64,000 bases of DNA from Mallotus nudiflorus (GCA_947683625.1 CANTUR010000009.1:4043501-4107500); one strand, 5' to 3'; shown: positions 11,356-22,199, counted from the first letter of the stretch. The notes: generated by a model from the sequence alone, not told the origin. Program-made: numbers and translations.

Positions 11356-13302
11356 TATAGACGACAAGGTTTAGCGTGCATCCAAGGTTTTAGCAAGCGC
11401 GATACTGTTTAGGCTCAGGGCCTTAGGGAACACACTACTATATCACAAAGTCATATCATGGAGAAGAGGAGTCGTCACCTAGGGTAATAACTGGGACAAT
11501 TTGATTGGTGGTACTCAATTGTCTAAAAGAAAGTTAGCACCATAACCAGGAAATTCTGGGAACGGAATACTAGCTTCTCTTAGTCTCGTGTTCATTTAGA
11601 ATAATTTTATAAATGATTATTTCATCCACTAATTACATGCAATTTTATTTAAACCCTATCTGACATCCATCTAACCCTAGGCATCTTGTCAATAAAATTA
11701 CACATAAAGAATGCACTCAAAATTGCATTGTCTTTAAGTCTAAACTATGTTAATTTTATTAAAAAAAAGTTATATAGATTTACATTTTATTTACAAGTGA
11801 GAAAGGGACTAAAGTTGGGCCTACATTTTTTATTAATTAGTGAGCCTAGATTTATTTATTTTAGTTTGTCTAAAGGAATGGGCTTAAGTCTATCCAATTT
11901 TAAAGGAAAGTTAAATTAGTGCGCCTAAGTCTAACTTGGTTTTTATTTAAAATGAGAAGTGGGCTTAGGTCTATTTATTTTAAAAGAAATGAAATTAAGT
12001 GGGCTGAGCTAAGTCTAAGCAAGTTTAAATTAACTAAGTGGGCCTAAAATCTAATTAACGTAATGGGCCTAAATTGATTTTAATCATTTAATGTCCTAAA
12101 CCATTTTTTAAGCCTATTTAAAGTGAGTTGGACCTAAGTGTGGGGTTGGGGCCAAAAATAATATAAAAACCTAAAAACACAACCCAAAACAAATAAAATA
12201 AAATAAAAGGATCAAATAAACATTTTAATGATTTTCTAGAAATCCTAAATCAATTACATGCAAACCCTAAATTAAGCTACTTCCACCATTGATTTTAATT
12301 GATTTTTACCCAATTGAACCTAATTACTAATTGATTTTAAATGCAAAAAATTAAATCTTTCACTATTCCCACTATTAAGGCTATTACAAACTACGTACAA
12401 AAATTAAAATTAAACAATTACACAACCATGAATTAAAATAACTACAGAGGATACCAAAATGCAAAATAAAGATAAAAATCCTAAGTTCTACTGGAAAACA
12501 ACACAGGTTCTTTCATGGCATTCCATGGACCTTTTGTTTGTCTAAACATAAGCAGTATCCTCCTCAATCCACATTCGGAGATAAAAAAAATAGAAATAAT
12601 CAGATTAGTAGTGAAATTGAATAATCAAAATAATAACAAAATAAAATAAAAATCACAAAAAGAAAGAGAAGAAAAAAAATGAATATTGTGCATATACTTT
12701 AAGATAGCCCCTTAGATTGAGATTGTCACCGTTGTTTTTGACTCGTTGTTTGATTCTGGACAAAGGCTTAATTGCATTCCAAACATAAAACGTTGTTTTC
12801 AAAGCTTTAAAGAACGATGTTAAGAAATTAGAGTTTTAGATAGGACGGAAGAAATCAAGATTTTCTTGCATAGTAGGATTTTATAATGTAGTTCTCTGGA
12901 TGTTTTCTCTCTTTTTTTTTGTCTTTTTCTTTTTTTCTCTTGTTGTGTGTCTCTATGTTTTTTAGCCTCTCTTTTCGTCCGTCTCCTCCCCCTCGCACGC
13001 ATGTAGAATCTTTGCTTTTTAAAGCACAGTCTGCACGTACTGACTTCCTCTTTTGGAGGAACATAATACATCTGATAGCATTTTTTTTATTTCAAAATCT
13101 TCTTACAAATTTTGAACGTGTAAAAAACTTATCAGATAATAATAATGACAAAATTGAATTTTCAACCAATCAAAACACTGAAAAAATTGATAAAAATTAA
13201 AAAATTAAAAAATGGGACTTTTTAATGTGTTGGCATTGTGCAATGCCGATCGACATTGTATAATGTTGAACGGCATTATAAAATGCCGATCAAAATTTTG
13301 GA
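11356..13302 (-). mobile_element. Copy A 3' LTR (5' end deleted)
   Basis: It aligns with the 5' LTR at 26805-28733 almost throughout. Its outer end reads TATAGACG in plus orientation instead of TGTAGAC. About 200 bp present in the 5' LTR (28735-28933, including the TGTAAGCACCC start) are missing: homology stops after the palindrome array near 13291 and internal sequence resumes at about 13303. It contains an arginine/lysine-rich open stretch on the minus strand (12820-13071) that is also in the 5' LTR and is not a gene. Confidence 0.88.
13231..13291. repeat. Palindrome array in LTR (three units)
   Basis: Units of about 21 bp of the form GGCATTGTGCAATGCCGATC, each almost its own reverse complement, run head to tail. 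The homologous spots are 28697-28736 (A 5' LTR), 36368-36403 and 50115-50149 (copy B, shorter) and 57208-57312 (copy C, about five units). Confidence 0.85.
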
Positions 13303-13419
13303 AAAAAATAGAAGCACACAATTTCTAAAGAAATGTATTATGACACTCGATTATATCCTAAATGATAGATAGATGCCCAAATTGCTGAGTATGGTGTAAT
13401 GTTTAACAAGTTTCACTAT

Positions 13420-13975
13420 ATTTCTTACTAAATGTCTAATGGACTTTGTGCAAATGAGTTTCGCTATATTCCCTGTGGGATGTTTAGCGATGATAAATTG
13501 AAAACTTACTATAGTTCTTATGAATGTCTAGCAATGATGAATTTTGTTATATTCCCTATGGGACGTCTAACGATGCACAATATATTCCCTGTGGGACATC
13601 TAGTGATGATGAGATTTCATTATATTCCCTATGGGATGTCTAATGATGATGAGATTTTGTTATATTCCCTGTGGGACGTCTAATGATGTACACTATATTC
13701 CCTATGGTATGTCTAATGATGATGAATTGAAAAATTGCTATTGTTCCCGTAGAACGTCTAGCAGTAATGAATTTCATTATATTCCTTGTGGGACATCTAA
13801 CGATACACACTAAATTCGTTGTGGGACATCTAGTGATGAAGAGATTTCTTTATATTCCCCGTGGGATATCTAATGATGCACACTGTATTCCCTATGGGAC
13901 GTCTAGTGAAGTTGAATTGAAAATCTGTTATAGTTCCTGTGGAACGTCTAGCATTGATGAATCTAAAAGTTTTTA
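13420..13975. repeat. GGGACGTCTA tandem array, copy A
   Basis: About 12 imperfect units share the core TATATTCCCTGTGGGACGTC TA, followed by variable linkers such as ATGATGAATT or CGATGCACAC. Spacing alternates between about 30 and 47 bp. The core holds CCC-TGT-GGG and the GACGTC palindrome. The array lies between the deleted PPT/3' LTR junction and the PMD gene promoter. The same array is at this place in copies B and C. Reading frames through it on both strands are periodic artefacts. Confidence 0.92.
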
Positions 13976-14295
13976 TCCTAACTGTTATGTAGTACATAAC
14001 ATAATGAAGGTTATGACTACTGTGCAACATATGAGTCCTTTGATTGAAACAATGCATGTAAAATGCAAAAATTAAATTATGTAATCTTGTTTTATATTAT
14101 ATACTTGACAGAAAATTTAGAATCACATATTGATTATACAATTTTAATAATTCAATGAATTATTAATTTGATGAAAGTCATTATTTAATTAGGAATATAT
14201 CCCTAATCAACAAGCAATTATGGACCAAATTGCAATGAAAGAACTTGAATTTATATGCATATACAAGAGTAGTGGACTAAAGTAAATATTTTCCA

Positions 14296-14306
14296 CTTTA
14301 TATATA
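14296..14306 (+). promoter_or_regulatory. TATA box of the PMD gene, copy A
   Basis: The motif CTTTATATATAC is followed by a long CT-rich leader (TTCATTCATTCATTTTCTCTC) and an ATG at 14433, about 130 bp downstream. The same TATA and leader occur at 58872-58880 in copy C and, reversed, at 49029-49039 in copy B. This indicates a promoter independent of the LTR and directed against it. Confidence 0.7.
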
Positions 14307-14432
14307 CTTCCCTTTTTGCATTTAACACTCCATTATCTCCTTTCTTCATTCATTCATTTTCTCTCTTTTCATTGATTTTCTTTCCTTGATTTCTTAATCA
14401 TTTGACATTAGATTTGTGATCCGTCTGATCTT

Positions 14433-17075
14433 ATGGCCTCCTCGCCACTCAGACAACATGAAGGAGTTAAGACTTTAGAACGTCAAAGGATTTTGCCTCC
14501 TTATTTTCCTCAGAATGATCTTGGACGTCGAGAAGACTTAACTATCTTTCCTTTGACTTATTTACGTACTCATAAATGTGGGTAATAAGGTAAATTTCCT
14601 TGCTTCTATTTGTTTCTGTAAAAATATCACATGTACAATTAATAATCAGAGTTAGTTTTAGAGTAAAGATTAACATGTATATTAGTCAGCAATCCACATG
14701 AAAATGCATGATAGAATTGAAATGAAACTTTGAAAATGTGAAATTTAGCTCCTGGGTTGTCTGTATGATGGATCAGATGTCTGAAATTTTGGTTAAAATT
14801 CTAGATTTTTGATCGACCAGGGAATACTGATTGGCATAGTAGAATGCCAATCAACAATTTGGAATGCCGATCAGCATTCTAGATTGTTGGTCGGTAATCT
14901 ACATTGCCGATCAACTCTAAAATTTTTTAGGGTCAATTAATTAACTAATCAAATCTTTCAATTTAAATTCTTTGATTAATTAGTTAATTAATATTTTGAA
15001 ATTGAACTAGCATTCGATGAAGTTCATGGGTTGTTTCAATCTAGCTCGGGAATTATTTCATGGACTGCCAGAGCAGGTGACACATCTAATTTAATCCTTT
15101 AGATTCAGACATTTCATTATTGCACTTTTGACTATTCGAGGCCAGTCTAACCATTACTCTTTGTTTTCTTTGATCAAGCGATGGATGGATACTACCCACA
15201 CTTTTCATACTCGTGTGGGTGAGCTTACCGTTTCACATATGAGTTTCTCTGCTATCACTGGGATTGCCTTTGGAGGATCCCTAGTTTTGTTTGATGTCAG
15301 CTATTATAGTCTTCCAGATCATGCATGGAGTCAGTACATGCAAGATTTGATCGGGTTCGCTCTAGCATGAAAGAATCGAAAGAATGTTCTTCTTTCATCA
15401 TTAGTTAAGAGATTCATATGCCTTCCTTCTTCTACTTCTCATCAGATTGTCCATAAGGCGAGGTGTTTCCTTTTGATATTATTACGCACGGCCCTCTTTT
15501 ATGAGACCGATCATGAGATCATTATTACTCTATTTGGTCCTCTTCATGACTTGGATCAAGCTGCCATACTAGATTAGAGATCTACTATACTCGCTTATAT
15601 TTACTATAGACTGGACACTATCTGTAGAGGTGCGGTCACGATGTGTGGCTTTTGGCACATCTTGCATGTATGTTCTCCTTCCTTTAATCTTTATAGTCTT
15701 GCTTTTCTTTGCCTTTTTTTGATATTTTCTCTTTCTTCCAGATCTGGAGCATAAAGATCAGGCTTATTCAAGGCTTTGATGCTATCAATTTTGATAGGAC
15801 CTTTCCTCTAATGATGAGATAGGGCTCCTCCCACCTTGCTAGCAATAGAAATACTTTGCAAATGTATCATGATTAGCTAAACACTGTCAAGTGACACCTG
15901 GTAAGAAAAAAAATAAAATCATTAGTATATTACATTTTAATAGAGATTAGACTTAATTTACATAAATTACAGATAAACTCTTATTAGGTAGAGGGTGCTA
16001 AGGACATCCAGTGATATAATTTCATAGCAACTGCAGTTCACCTTGAGCCTATAAAGATCCTGCTCTCTAGTTATGGTTGCTTGATGTGCTATTTAGGGGA
16101 GTGAGTGTATCACTGGTCTTTCGGCCCTTCTCGACATCGCATTCCATTTGATGTCCCTTCCTCTATGCTCTGTAGCTCGCATCTTACAAGTTCAGAGCTT
16201 AGGGATGCACTATAAAGATATGCTACATCAAATTTTCTTGAGCATTGTTGACATTATTAGCAGTTTATCAATGAGAGCCTCTTGGAGCATGTTTCCATTG
16301 ACGATGATGAGGTAATTTCTCATTATTTTAACTTCTACTTCTAGAACCTATGAATCACTCCTTCTCTTTACAATTTAAGGAGGTTTGCTCTTCTCTTGAT
16401 GCAGATAAGGAGATTGAGATTGCTCCAGAGACTGAGGCTATTCCTGATATTGAGAGTCCTAAGCCCAGACCTAGTCTTGTTCATCATACTCATCATGTTA
16501 GGACTAGTCGCGATGGTGCTTTTATGAGCATTACCCTTGGTGATATCTCGCTTCTAGATAGGTCCATGTTCTACTGGGCTCCTACTATTCAGACTTCAGT
16601 TTAGCAGCAGATGCATTTTAGTGATGCTCAGCTTTTTATCTTTTCTCCCATAGATGCCTCTCATGTGAGTGTTTCTAACTTATTTCCTGTGTAATCTATA
16701 CACTCGACACTAATGTTAATAAATTTACAAAACAAGTCCCTCGGACACAGGTGGAGTATTTACATGGACTCACCTTATCTCAAAGGTTATTCACTATGCA
16801 AGTTATAGATAGTTGGAGCATAAGTATATGTATAATAAAGATGCAAATATATGAATGCTATACATGAAATGCACATGATGTGTTTTCTATGTGTATAGAG
16901 CTACTCAAGCGGTCTAAAGCGCGAGATTGAGAAGCTTCACCGATAGCTTGTAGGTTCGAGCATTGATCCTTATAGTGCTGGGACTTCCTCTATCAAACCT
17001 CCAGATATATTTCACCATGATGACTCTACTAGAGGATGGAGCCCATGGTCGAATTCTAGAGCTCAAGATGACTGA
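14433..17075 (+). pseudogene. Plant mobile domain (PMD) gene, antisense, copy A
   Basis: The gene is antisense to gag-pol. Inferred exons are 14433-14589, 15011-15667, 15742-15900, 15973-16311, 16374-16664, 16751-about 16817 and 16899-17075, with GT-AG introns supported by copy C. Exon 2 encodes RWMDTTHTFHTRVGEL, then a SAITGIAFGG block, the usual PMD start. Later blocks match the DWG-LAYIYYRLD-RG-CGF region, which here has lost its Trp to a stop. Exon 3 starts IWSI and exon 4 has a PMD-like SSYGC-LGE-YHWS block. A serine/acid tail and a short charged segment end the protein. Defects: TGG to TGA after FALA, a stop in exon 1, an acceptor CAG to CAA before exon 5 and a ruined donor after exon 6. 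PMD proteins such as MAIN and MAIL1 are nuclear and act in development and transposon silencing; the role in this element is unknown. Confidence 0.85.
14810..14925. repeat. LTR-type palindromes inside PMD intron 1, copy A
   Basis: Repeated GGCAT-GTAGAATGCC-ATC and AATGCCGATCAGCATTCTAG dyads resemble the palindrome array of the LTR. Copy C has the shorter counterpart at 59390-59446. They lie in intron 1 (14590-15010) and are absent from coding exons. Confidence 0.8.
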
Positions 17076-17355
17076 TTTAGTCTATCGAATTTTTCTATCA
17101 TATTGCTATATTCTAATTTCTATATCATTTATATGTAATGTGTTGAATTAGTCTGTGTCTTAATTTAACCTTAAATTAGACTTTAACTAAATGGATAAAG
17201 ATTTTAGATAATAAAGATAATTATATAATTAGGATAATGATAATTAGATAATTATGCTATTTACCCTCTATCTTTATCCATTTATCCTTAGCATTTATCA
17301 TCCATTATCTCTATCCAATATAGGAAACCCAATTCCATCCAAATTCAACTTCTCT

Positions 17356-17366
17356 CTTTATAAAAG
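17356..17366 (+). promoter_or_regulatory. TATA box of the DUF7745-like gene, copy A
   Basis: CTTTATAAAAG lies about 50 bp before the ATG at 17414, with a CT-rich leader between. Copy C has CTATATAAG at the same place (61956-61964). This suggests a second independent promoter after the PMD gene. Confidence 0.7.
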
Positions 17367-17413
17367 GCTCACAAAAGAACCAGTTTCACTATCCCTTTCT
17401 CTCTATTCTCATC

Positions 17414-18712
17414 ATGACTCAAGCTTCTCTCCAATTGATGAAGAAATTTCTCAAGAGACTTAATGGTGATGACTGGAATAGGCTTCGACCTTTTCATCTC
17501 AAGCCCTTAAGATCTTTTCAACATTTAAAGATAAATGACAATTTCTTGCATGCTGCTGCAATGTTCTAGAGCTCAAAAGATCATGTCTTCAGGTTTAATG
17601 GCCAGGAGTTGTGTCCTGTGATTGAGGAGTTTGCTGCTATCCTGGGGTTCTCATTGGACTTACTATTGCTATTGCCTTGCCTGATTTAGGTATGTAATTC
17701 TTGGATAGGTTTGTTGCTTTCTTCAATATGCCCCCAGCTAGTATTCATCTTTTTGCCTATAATTTTGAGACTATCAAACTGTCTTCTTTAATTACTATGT
17801 GTTTGACTAAAGGAAAGAATAGTGCTACATGGATTAGAATGGTTGCTTTCTGCTTTTATGCTCAATTCCTCTTTGTCTCTTCATACGGAGATGTCGATAC
17901 CAGAATTGTGAGTATTCTGGAGCAAGTGGAAGTCGGGTCTGACCCTATGCCAATTATTCTTACTAAGACCATTATTGGATTGGACAAATTCCAGACCCAT
18001 CATCGTCTTTCAGGTAGTTTACTTCTCCTTTAGGTGTGCAACCAAATCTTTTTTTTTTTTCCTTAACTTTTGCTTAAGCTGTCCTTTCAAATTTTCAACT
18101 TAGCAAGCTTGCCCTTACTTTTTCCTAAGTCATCCTTTTTGGCTTTTAACTTAGCGGGCTTTCATTTTATTTTTTTGTATTTTTTAGATCTGGTTACAAG
18201 AGAAGCTGAGCTTGCTTGTTGTTCCTACTAATCCTTCATCTTATCAGCTTCATCAACTGCAATATTGTCCATTGAAAGTGAAGGACAGACACATTATGGA
18301 CCAATGGGTGAATTGGTTACAAGGTGTTACAAATATTGAGATTACATGGACTTGCCCTTGGTGGAAGTTGAAGTTTGTGACCCTCAACTATTACGATCAC
18401 TGTGTTCCTATCCCAAGGATGCACTTCTCGACTTTCTTTTCTCCTTCCTGACTTTATCGTTAGTATGGCCGTCCACAATTCATTGTCACTATTCTGACTA
18501 ACTTTAAAGGTTTTCCTCTCATATAGGATTTCCTAGAAAGTGTCAAGAGTTTATGGCCTCATAGGATTCTTGAGCAGAGCATACACTCAGATGTTGATAG
18601 AGCTACTGATGACAATTACAAGACTTGGGTTATGGTACAAGCTATCGAACTACTAGGATTTTCTAGATACAAGAGGACTCAGGCTTTACATAAAGAGTCA
18701 CAAAAGAAGTAA
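17414..18712 (+). pseudogene. DUF7745-like gene, antisense, copy A
   Basis: Two exons are inferred: 17414-about 18033 and 18188-18712, with an intron whose donor reads GTGTGC and whose acceptor is TTTTTAG. Exon 1 starts MTQASLQLMKKFLKRLNGDD and has a FNGQELCPVIEEFAAILGF block, then a frameshift near 17690, then a hydrophobic FYAQFLFVSSYGDVD block and SDPMPIILTKTIIGLD. Exon 2 begins IWLQEKLSLL and has ITWTCPWW, CVPIPRMHF, then YGRPQF and a basic end. The order FNG-LCP-EEF, GDVD, DPMPIIL, ITW-C-PWW, VP, R-YG-PQ fits plant DUF7745 proteins, whose function is unknown. The exon 2 start resembles the PMD exon 3 start (IWSI), so the two genes may be distant relatives. Stops include CAG to TAG at the exon 1 end. 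Confidence 0.72.
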
Positions 18713-18909
18713 AGACATCATTAGGAATTGGTTTTATATTGCTAATTTTAAGCTTTCATGTTCTGTTTTCCTTTCTAGTACTTATGCATTTTGAATAAGA
18801 TAGAACATGCAATGCTAGAACAAAAATTCAATTTCAATATGATTCATTAATTAGGGCCAAAATGAGTACATTTATTACATCACATGATTTAACTCCTGTT
18901 ATCAGCTAA

Positions 18910-19157
18910 TTCTTTCAAATTTTCTAGCTGAACATTTTTCTCTCACTAATTTATTTGCCCTAATTTTTGCCTGACTAGCCCTTTATGGGTTTTCTAGCCA
19001 ACAAGACCATCTCTTTTATTTTTATTCCCTAATTTTTCCCTACCAGCCCTTTACAGGTTTTTTGAGCAGCGAGAATGTCCTAACTTTTGCCTGACTAGCC
19101 TTTTCAAGTTTTCTAATCAATGGACTTTATTTTCTTTATACTACTTTTATTTTATTT
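18910..19157. repeat. Repeats in the convergent spacer, copy A
   Basis: Three units of roughly 60-80 bp share CCTAA-TTTTGCCTGACTAGCC followed by CTTT-TGGGTTTTCTAGCCA. Each holds a CTAG-CCC...GGG-CTAG dyad. They lie between the DUF7745-like gene (plus) and the pol stop (minus). A related motif (TTTGCCTAAGC-CCCTTTC, TTTTCAACTTAGC) fills the DUF7745-like intron at 18040-18187. Counterparts are 46010-46215 (B) and 63520-63762 (C). Confidence 0.8.
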
Positions 19158-20288
19158 TTATAGGTAGTATTTCTTGAGGCAATCCAGGTTAACAGGCTCC
19201 ATGAATTCATTTCTTTCTAGATCTGATATCTTTGCAGCTCCTTTAGGGAAAAGTGATTTAACTAAATATGGCCCTTCCCAGTTTGGTCTGAACTTCCCTC
19301 TTGGATCAAATACCATTACTCTGGACTATTTTAACACAATGTCCCTGGCTTTTATCTTTCCAGGCTTCACCTTTTTATTGAATGATCTTGCTATCCTCCT
19401 CTGGTACATTTGAGTATGAAATAAAGCATTCGTCCTCTTGTCATCCAAAGATATAAGATGGTCATACCTCTTATGTGCCCATTCACTCTTAAGAGTTTTA
19501 GCTTCCATGACTACTCTTAATGATTTGATCTCTATTTCTATAGGTAAAACACCTTCACAACCATATACTAAGGAGAATGAAGTTTGTCCTATGGCTGTTC
19601 TAGCTGTAGTTTTGTATCCTCATAAAGCGAAAGGAAGAAACTTAGACCAATCTTTATAGGTCTTAACCATTTTAGAGAGAATTTTCTTAACATTTTTGTT
19701 AGTTGCTTCTACTGCTCCATTAGCTTGAGGGCAATATGGTGAAGACTTATGATGCTTAATCCCATACTTCTGCAATAATTCTGATGTTTTTGCCTGAAAC
19801 TGGATGCCATTATCTGTCATAATGTGGTGTGGGACCCTATATCTAAAAATAAGGCTCTTCTCAATAAATCGCGCCATGTGTTTTTCTTTCATAGCATTAA
19901 AGGACTCAGCCTCTATCGATATGGAAAAGTAGTCTATTACCACAACTATGTACTTATGCCCATTTGATGTTGTCAGCCTTATTTCTTCTATGATGTTAAT
20001 TCCCTAGGCTACAAAGGGCCAAGGTGATGATAAACTATTCAATACTATAAGAGGAAGATGGTTAAGATTTCCATAGGCCTAACACTGATGGCACTGTCTC
20101 ACCATTCTGATACAATCCTTTTCCATGCTCATCCAGTAATAACCTTGTCTGAGTATCTTCTTAGCTAGAATCATCTCAGCTAGAATCATCTCGTTCATAT
20201 GAGAACCGCAAGCCCCTGCATGAATCTCTTGCATGACCTCTTCAGCTTCATCCTTTTTGAGGCACCTGAGCTGCATCCCATTCAGCAT
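19158..20288 (-). pseudogene. Gypsy integrase, copy A
   Basis: Integrase would insert element cDNA. The N-terminal zinc region is clear (EIHAGACGSHMNE, then CHQC near 20080-20100). In the core the first catalytic position reads GINIIEE, with Asn where Asp is expected. The second Asp is present in IMTDNGIQF and the Glu in NGAVEATNKN. The C-terminal part (FDPRGKFRPNWEGPYLVKS, ending LDCLKKYYL) stops at 19158-19160. Stops occur near 20000, 19620 and 19325. Copy B has the same Asp-to-Asn change. The gene ends about 450 bp from the convergent DUF7745-like gene. Confidence 0.93.
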
Positions 20289-20569
20289 TCTTTTGTATAA
20301 TACCCCATCATGATTCGTATAGTTACGTGCAAGAACACGAAGGGCATATTTCCTTTTGAAGTCACTTCATCTGGATAGTTTCCTTCTTCTATAAACCTTT
20401 GAACATTATAAAACCATAGTTTCTCTTCATGCCCTATTTGAACACTTATAATCTGTTTACCCCCATAACACTGAGCTCTTGATCTCATGATTACCAAAGG
20501 CTTTATAGTTGATCCCGTTACACTATCCCATATCAAAGAGAGGTTGCCAATGCATTTGCCATTTGATTT

Positions 20570-20945
20570 TCATCTCTTGACAAATGGATGAAGAGACATT
20601 TATTGAAGTTTTTCACTAAAGCTTTCAAGTAGTAGATGTAGGGCTTCAGCTTTTCCTCTTTCACTTCCTATTCTTTATTTGCTTGGCTAATCACTAGCAT
20701 AAAATCCTCGTAAACTAACAGTTCCTTTGCCCTAACTTCTAGAGCTACTTTAACTCCATAGGTACATGATTCATACTCAGCCATATTATTAATCACCTTG
20801 AAGTCTAATTTCTTGGCCATCGGTATGGTCTCTCCTTCTAGTGTAACCAAAATTACTCCTAACCCAACTCCTTTATTGTTTACAGCTCCATCAAAATAGA
20901 GTTTCCACTCACGAGGCTCTACCACTGCTAAATTCTCATATAAAA
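20570..20945 (-). pseudogene. Second RNase H domain (aRNH type), copy A
   Basis: A separate RNase H lies between the RT-linked RNase H and integrase. The blocks are WKLYFDGAVNNKGVGLGVIL, then NNMAEYESC and YEDFMLVISQAN, which keep the Asp, Glu and Asp of the active site, although the usual GDS is EDF. Tat-lineage elements are known for this extra archaeal-like RNase H, which is thought to process the RNA/DNA hybrid in place of a degenerate first domain. It is read with the upstream tether from 21216, and a stop follows at about 20668. Confidence 0.88.
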
Positions 20946-21099
20946 ACTCTAAATTCCACTGTTCATCACCCTCGACTGCATTCGGAGCAAGGAATTCTGC
21001 TACTACCCTTCCTTTGATGACCTTCGTGGTGATGTACTCTATATCAAACTCAATTAGGAGTACTAGCCATTGAGACATCCTTCTAGTCAAAGTAGGTGC

Positions 21100-22150
21100 C
21101 TGAAATAAATACCTTAGAGGATTGATCTTTGAGATTGCTTGGACCTTATAGGACTGAAAATAATGCCTCAATTTCCTCGTTGCCCAGATCATGATTAGAC
21201 ATGTCTTTTCTACCAAGTTGTACTTTTCTTCATATGGCTGGAACTTTTGTTGAGATAATAGACTGCATGCTCTATCCCTTTTGGTCCCTCTTGTGCTAGC
21301 ATTGCCCCCATTGCATTTTTTTCCAAAGCTAAATACAAAATCAATAGCTTACCTTGCCTTGGTGGTTTCAATGCAAGCATATTGGCAAGATACTCTTTAA
21401 TTGTTTCAAATGCCTTTTGACAATCATCATTCCAATTCATAGGCTGATTTTTCCTAAGGAGTTTGAAGATAGGGTCACAAATATTAGTAAGTTTTGCAAT
21501 GAACCTACTAATATATTATAACCTACCAAGGAAACCTCTCACTTCTTTCTCTGTCTTCAGTGTCGGCATTTCCTAAATAGCTTTCACTTTATCTAGATCT
21601 ACTTCAATCCCTCTACTGCTAACTATGTGCCCTAGAAGCTTTCCTGAAGTAACTCCAAAAATGCATTTCTTCGAATTGAGCCTCATATTATACCTCTTAA
21701 TTCGAGCTAAGAACTTTTCTAAAGCTTCGAAATGTCCTTCTTTTATTTCTAACTTTACCATCATGTCATCCACATACACCTCGACCTCCTTGTGCATCAT
21801 GTCACTGCAAAGAGTGGTAGCTACCCTTTGATAAGTTACACCTACATTTTTTAATCCAAAAGGCATTACTTTATAATAGTATGTCCCCTATTCTATAATG
21901 AAAGCTATCTTGATCTTGTCCATGACTGCCATCATTATTTGATTACAACAAGAGAACCCATCCATGAAGGAGTACATCGAACTTGACATTGCATTGTCCA
22001 CTATTATATCGATGTGAGGTAAAGGGAAGTCATCCTTAGGGCATGCTTTGTTTAAATCCCTAAAGTCAACACACAAATGCACTTTACCATCTTTCTTGGG
22101 TACTGGCACTATGTTTGCTAACCATTGAGGATAATTAACTACTTCTAGAA
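21100..22150 (-). pseudogene. Reverse transcriptase and first RNase H, copy A
   Basis: RT copies element RNA to DNA. On the minus strand I see MPVPKKDGKVHLCVDFRDLN, FMDGFSCCNQIMM, MPFGLKN and the catalytic VYVDDMMVK (YVDD at 21762-21776), then a G-LLGHIVSSRGIEVD thumb block. RNase H follows with MNWNDDCQKAFETIKEYL, then LALEKNAMGAMLAQEG and an AVYYLNKSS block near 21230-21430. A TAG interrupts RT just before GTYYYKVMPFG where Trp is expected, and copy B has the identical stop. Further stops and a frameshift separate RT from RNase H. Confidence 0.93.
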
Positions 22151-22199
22151 AAGCCTGAATTTGTTTAGCAATTTCCTCTCTTATATTTTCAGTCCACTC

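Noticed and set aside
12820..13071. Lys/Arg-rich open frame, also at 28341-28526
   Set aside because: Part of the gypsy LTR in both copies; the composition comes from a CT-rich tract read backwards, and both strands are open, as expected for low-complexity DNA.
13432..14075. Open frames with repeated IPCGTSND or RRPTGNI peptides (also 49324-49836 and 57584-58050)
   Set aside because: Both strands stay open because the tandem unit lacks stops. The peptide repeats mirror the DNA array, units are out of frame with each other, and no start or domain is conserved.
19174..19413. Plus-strand open frame over the integrase end
   Set aside because: It lies exactly antisense to the conserved integrase C-terminal domain, which explains its conservation.
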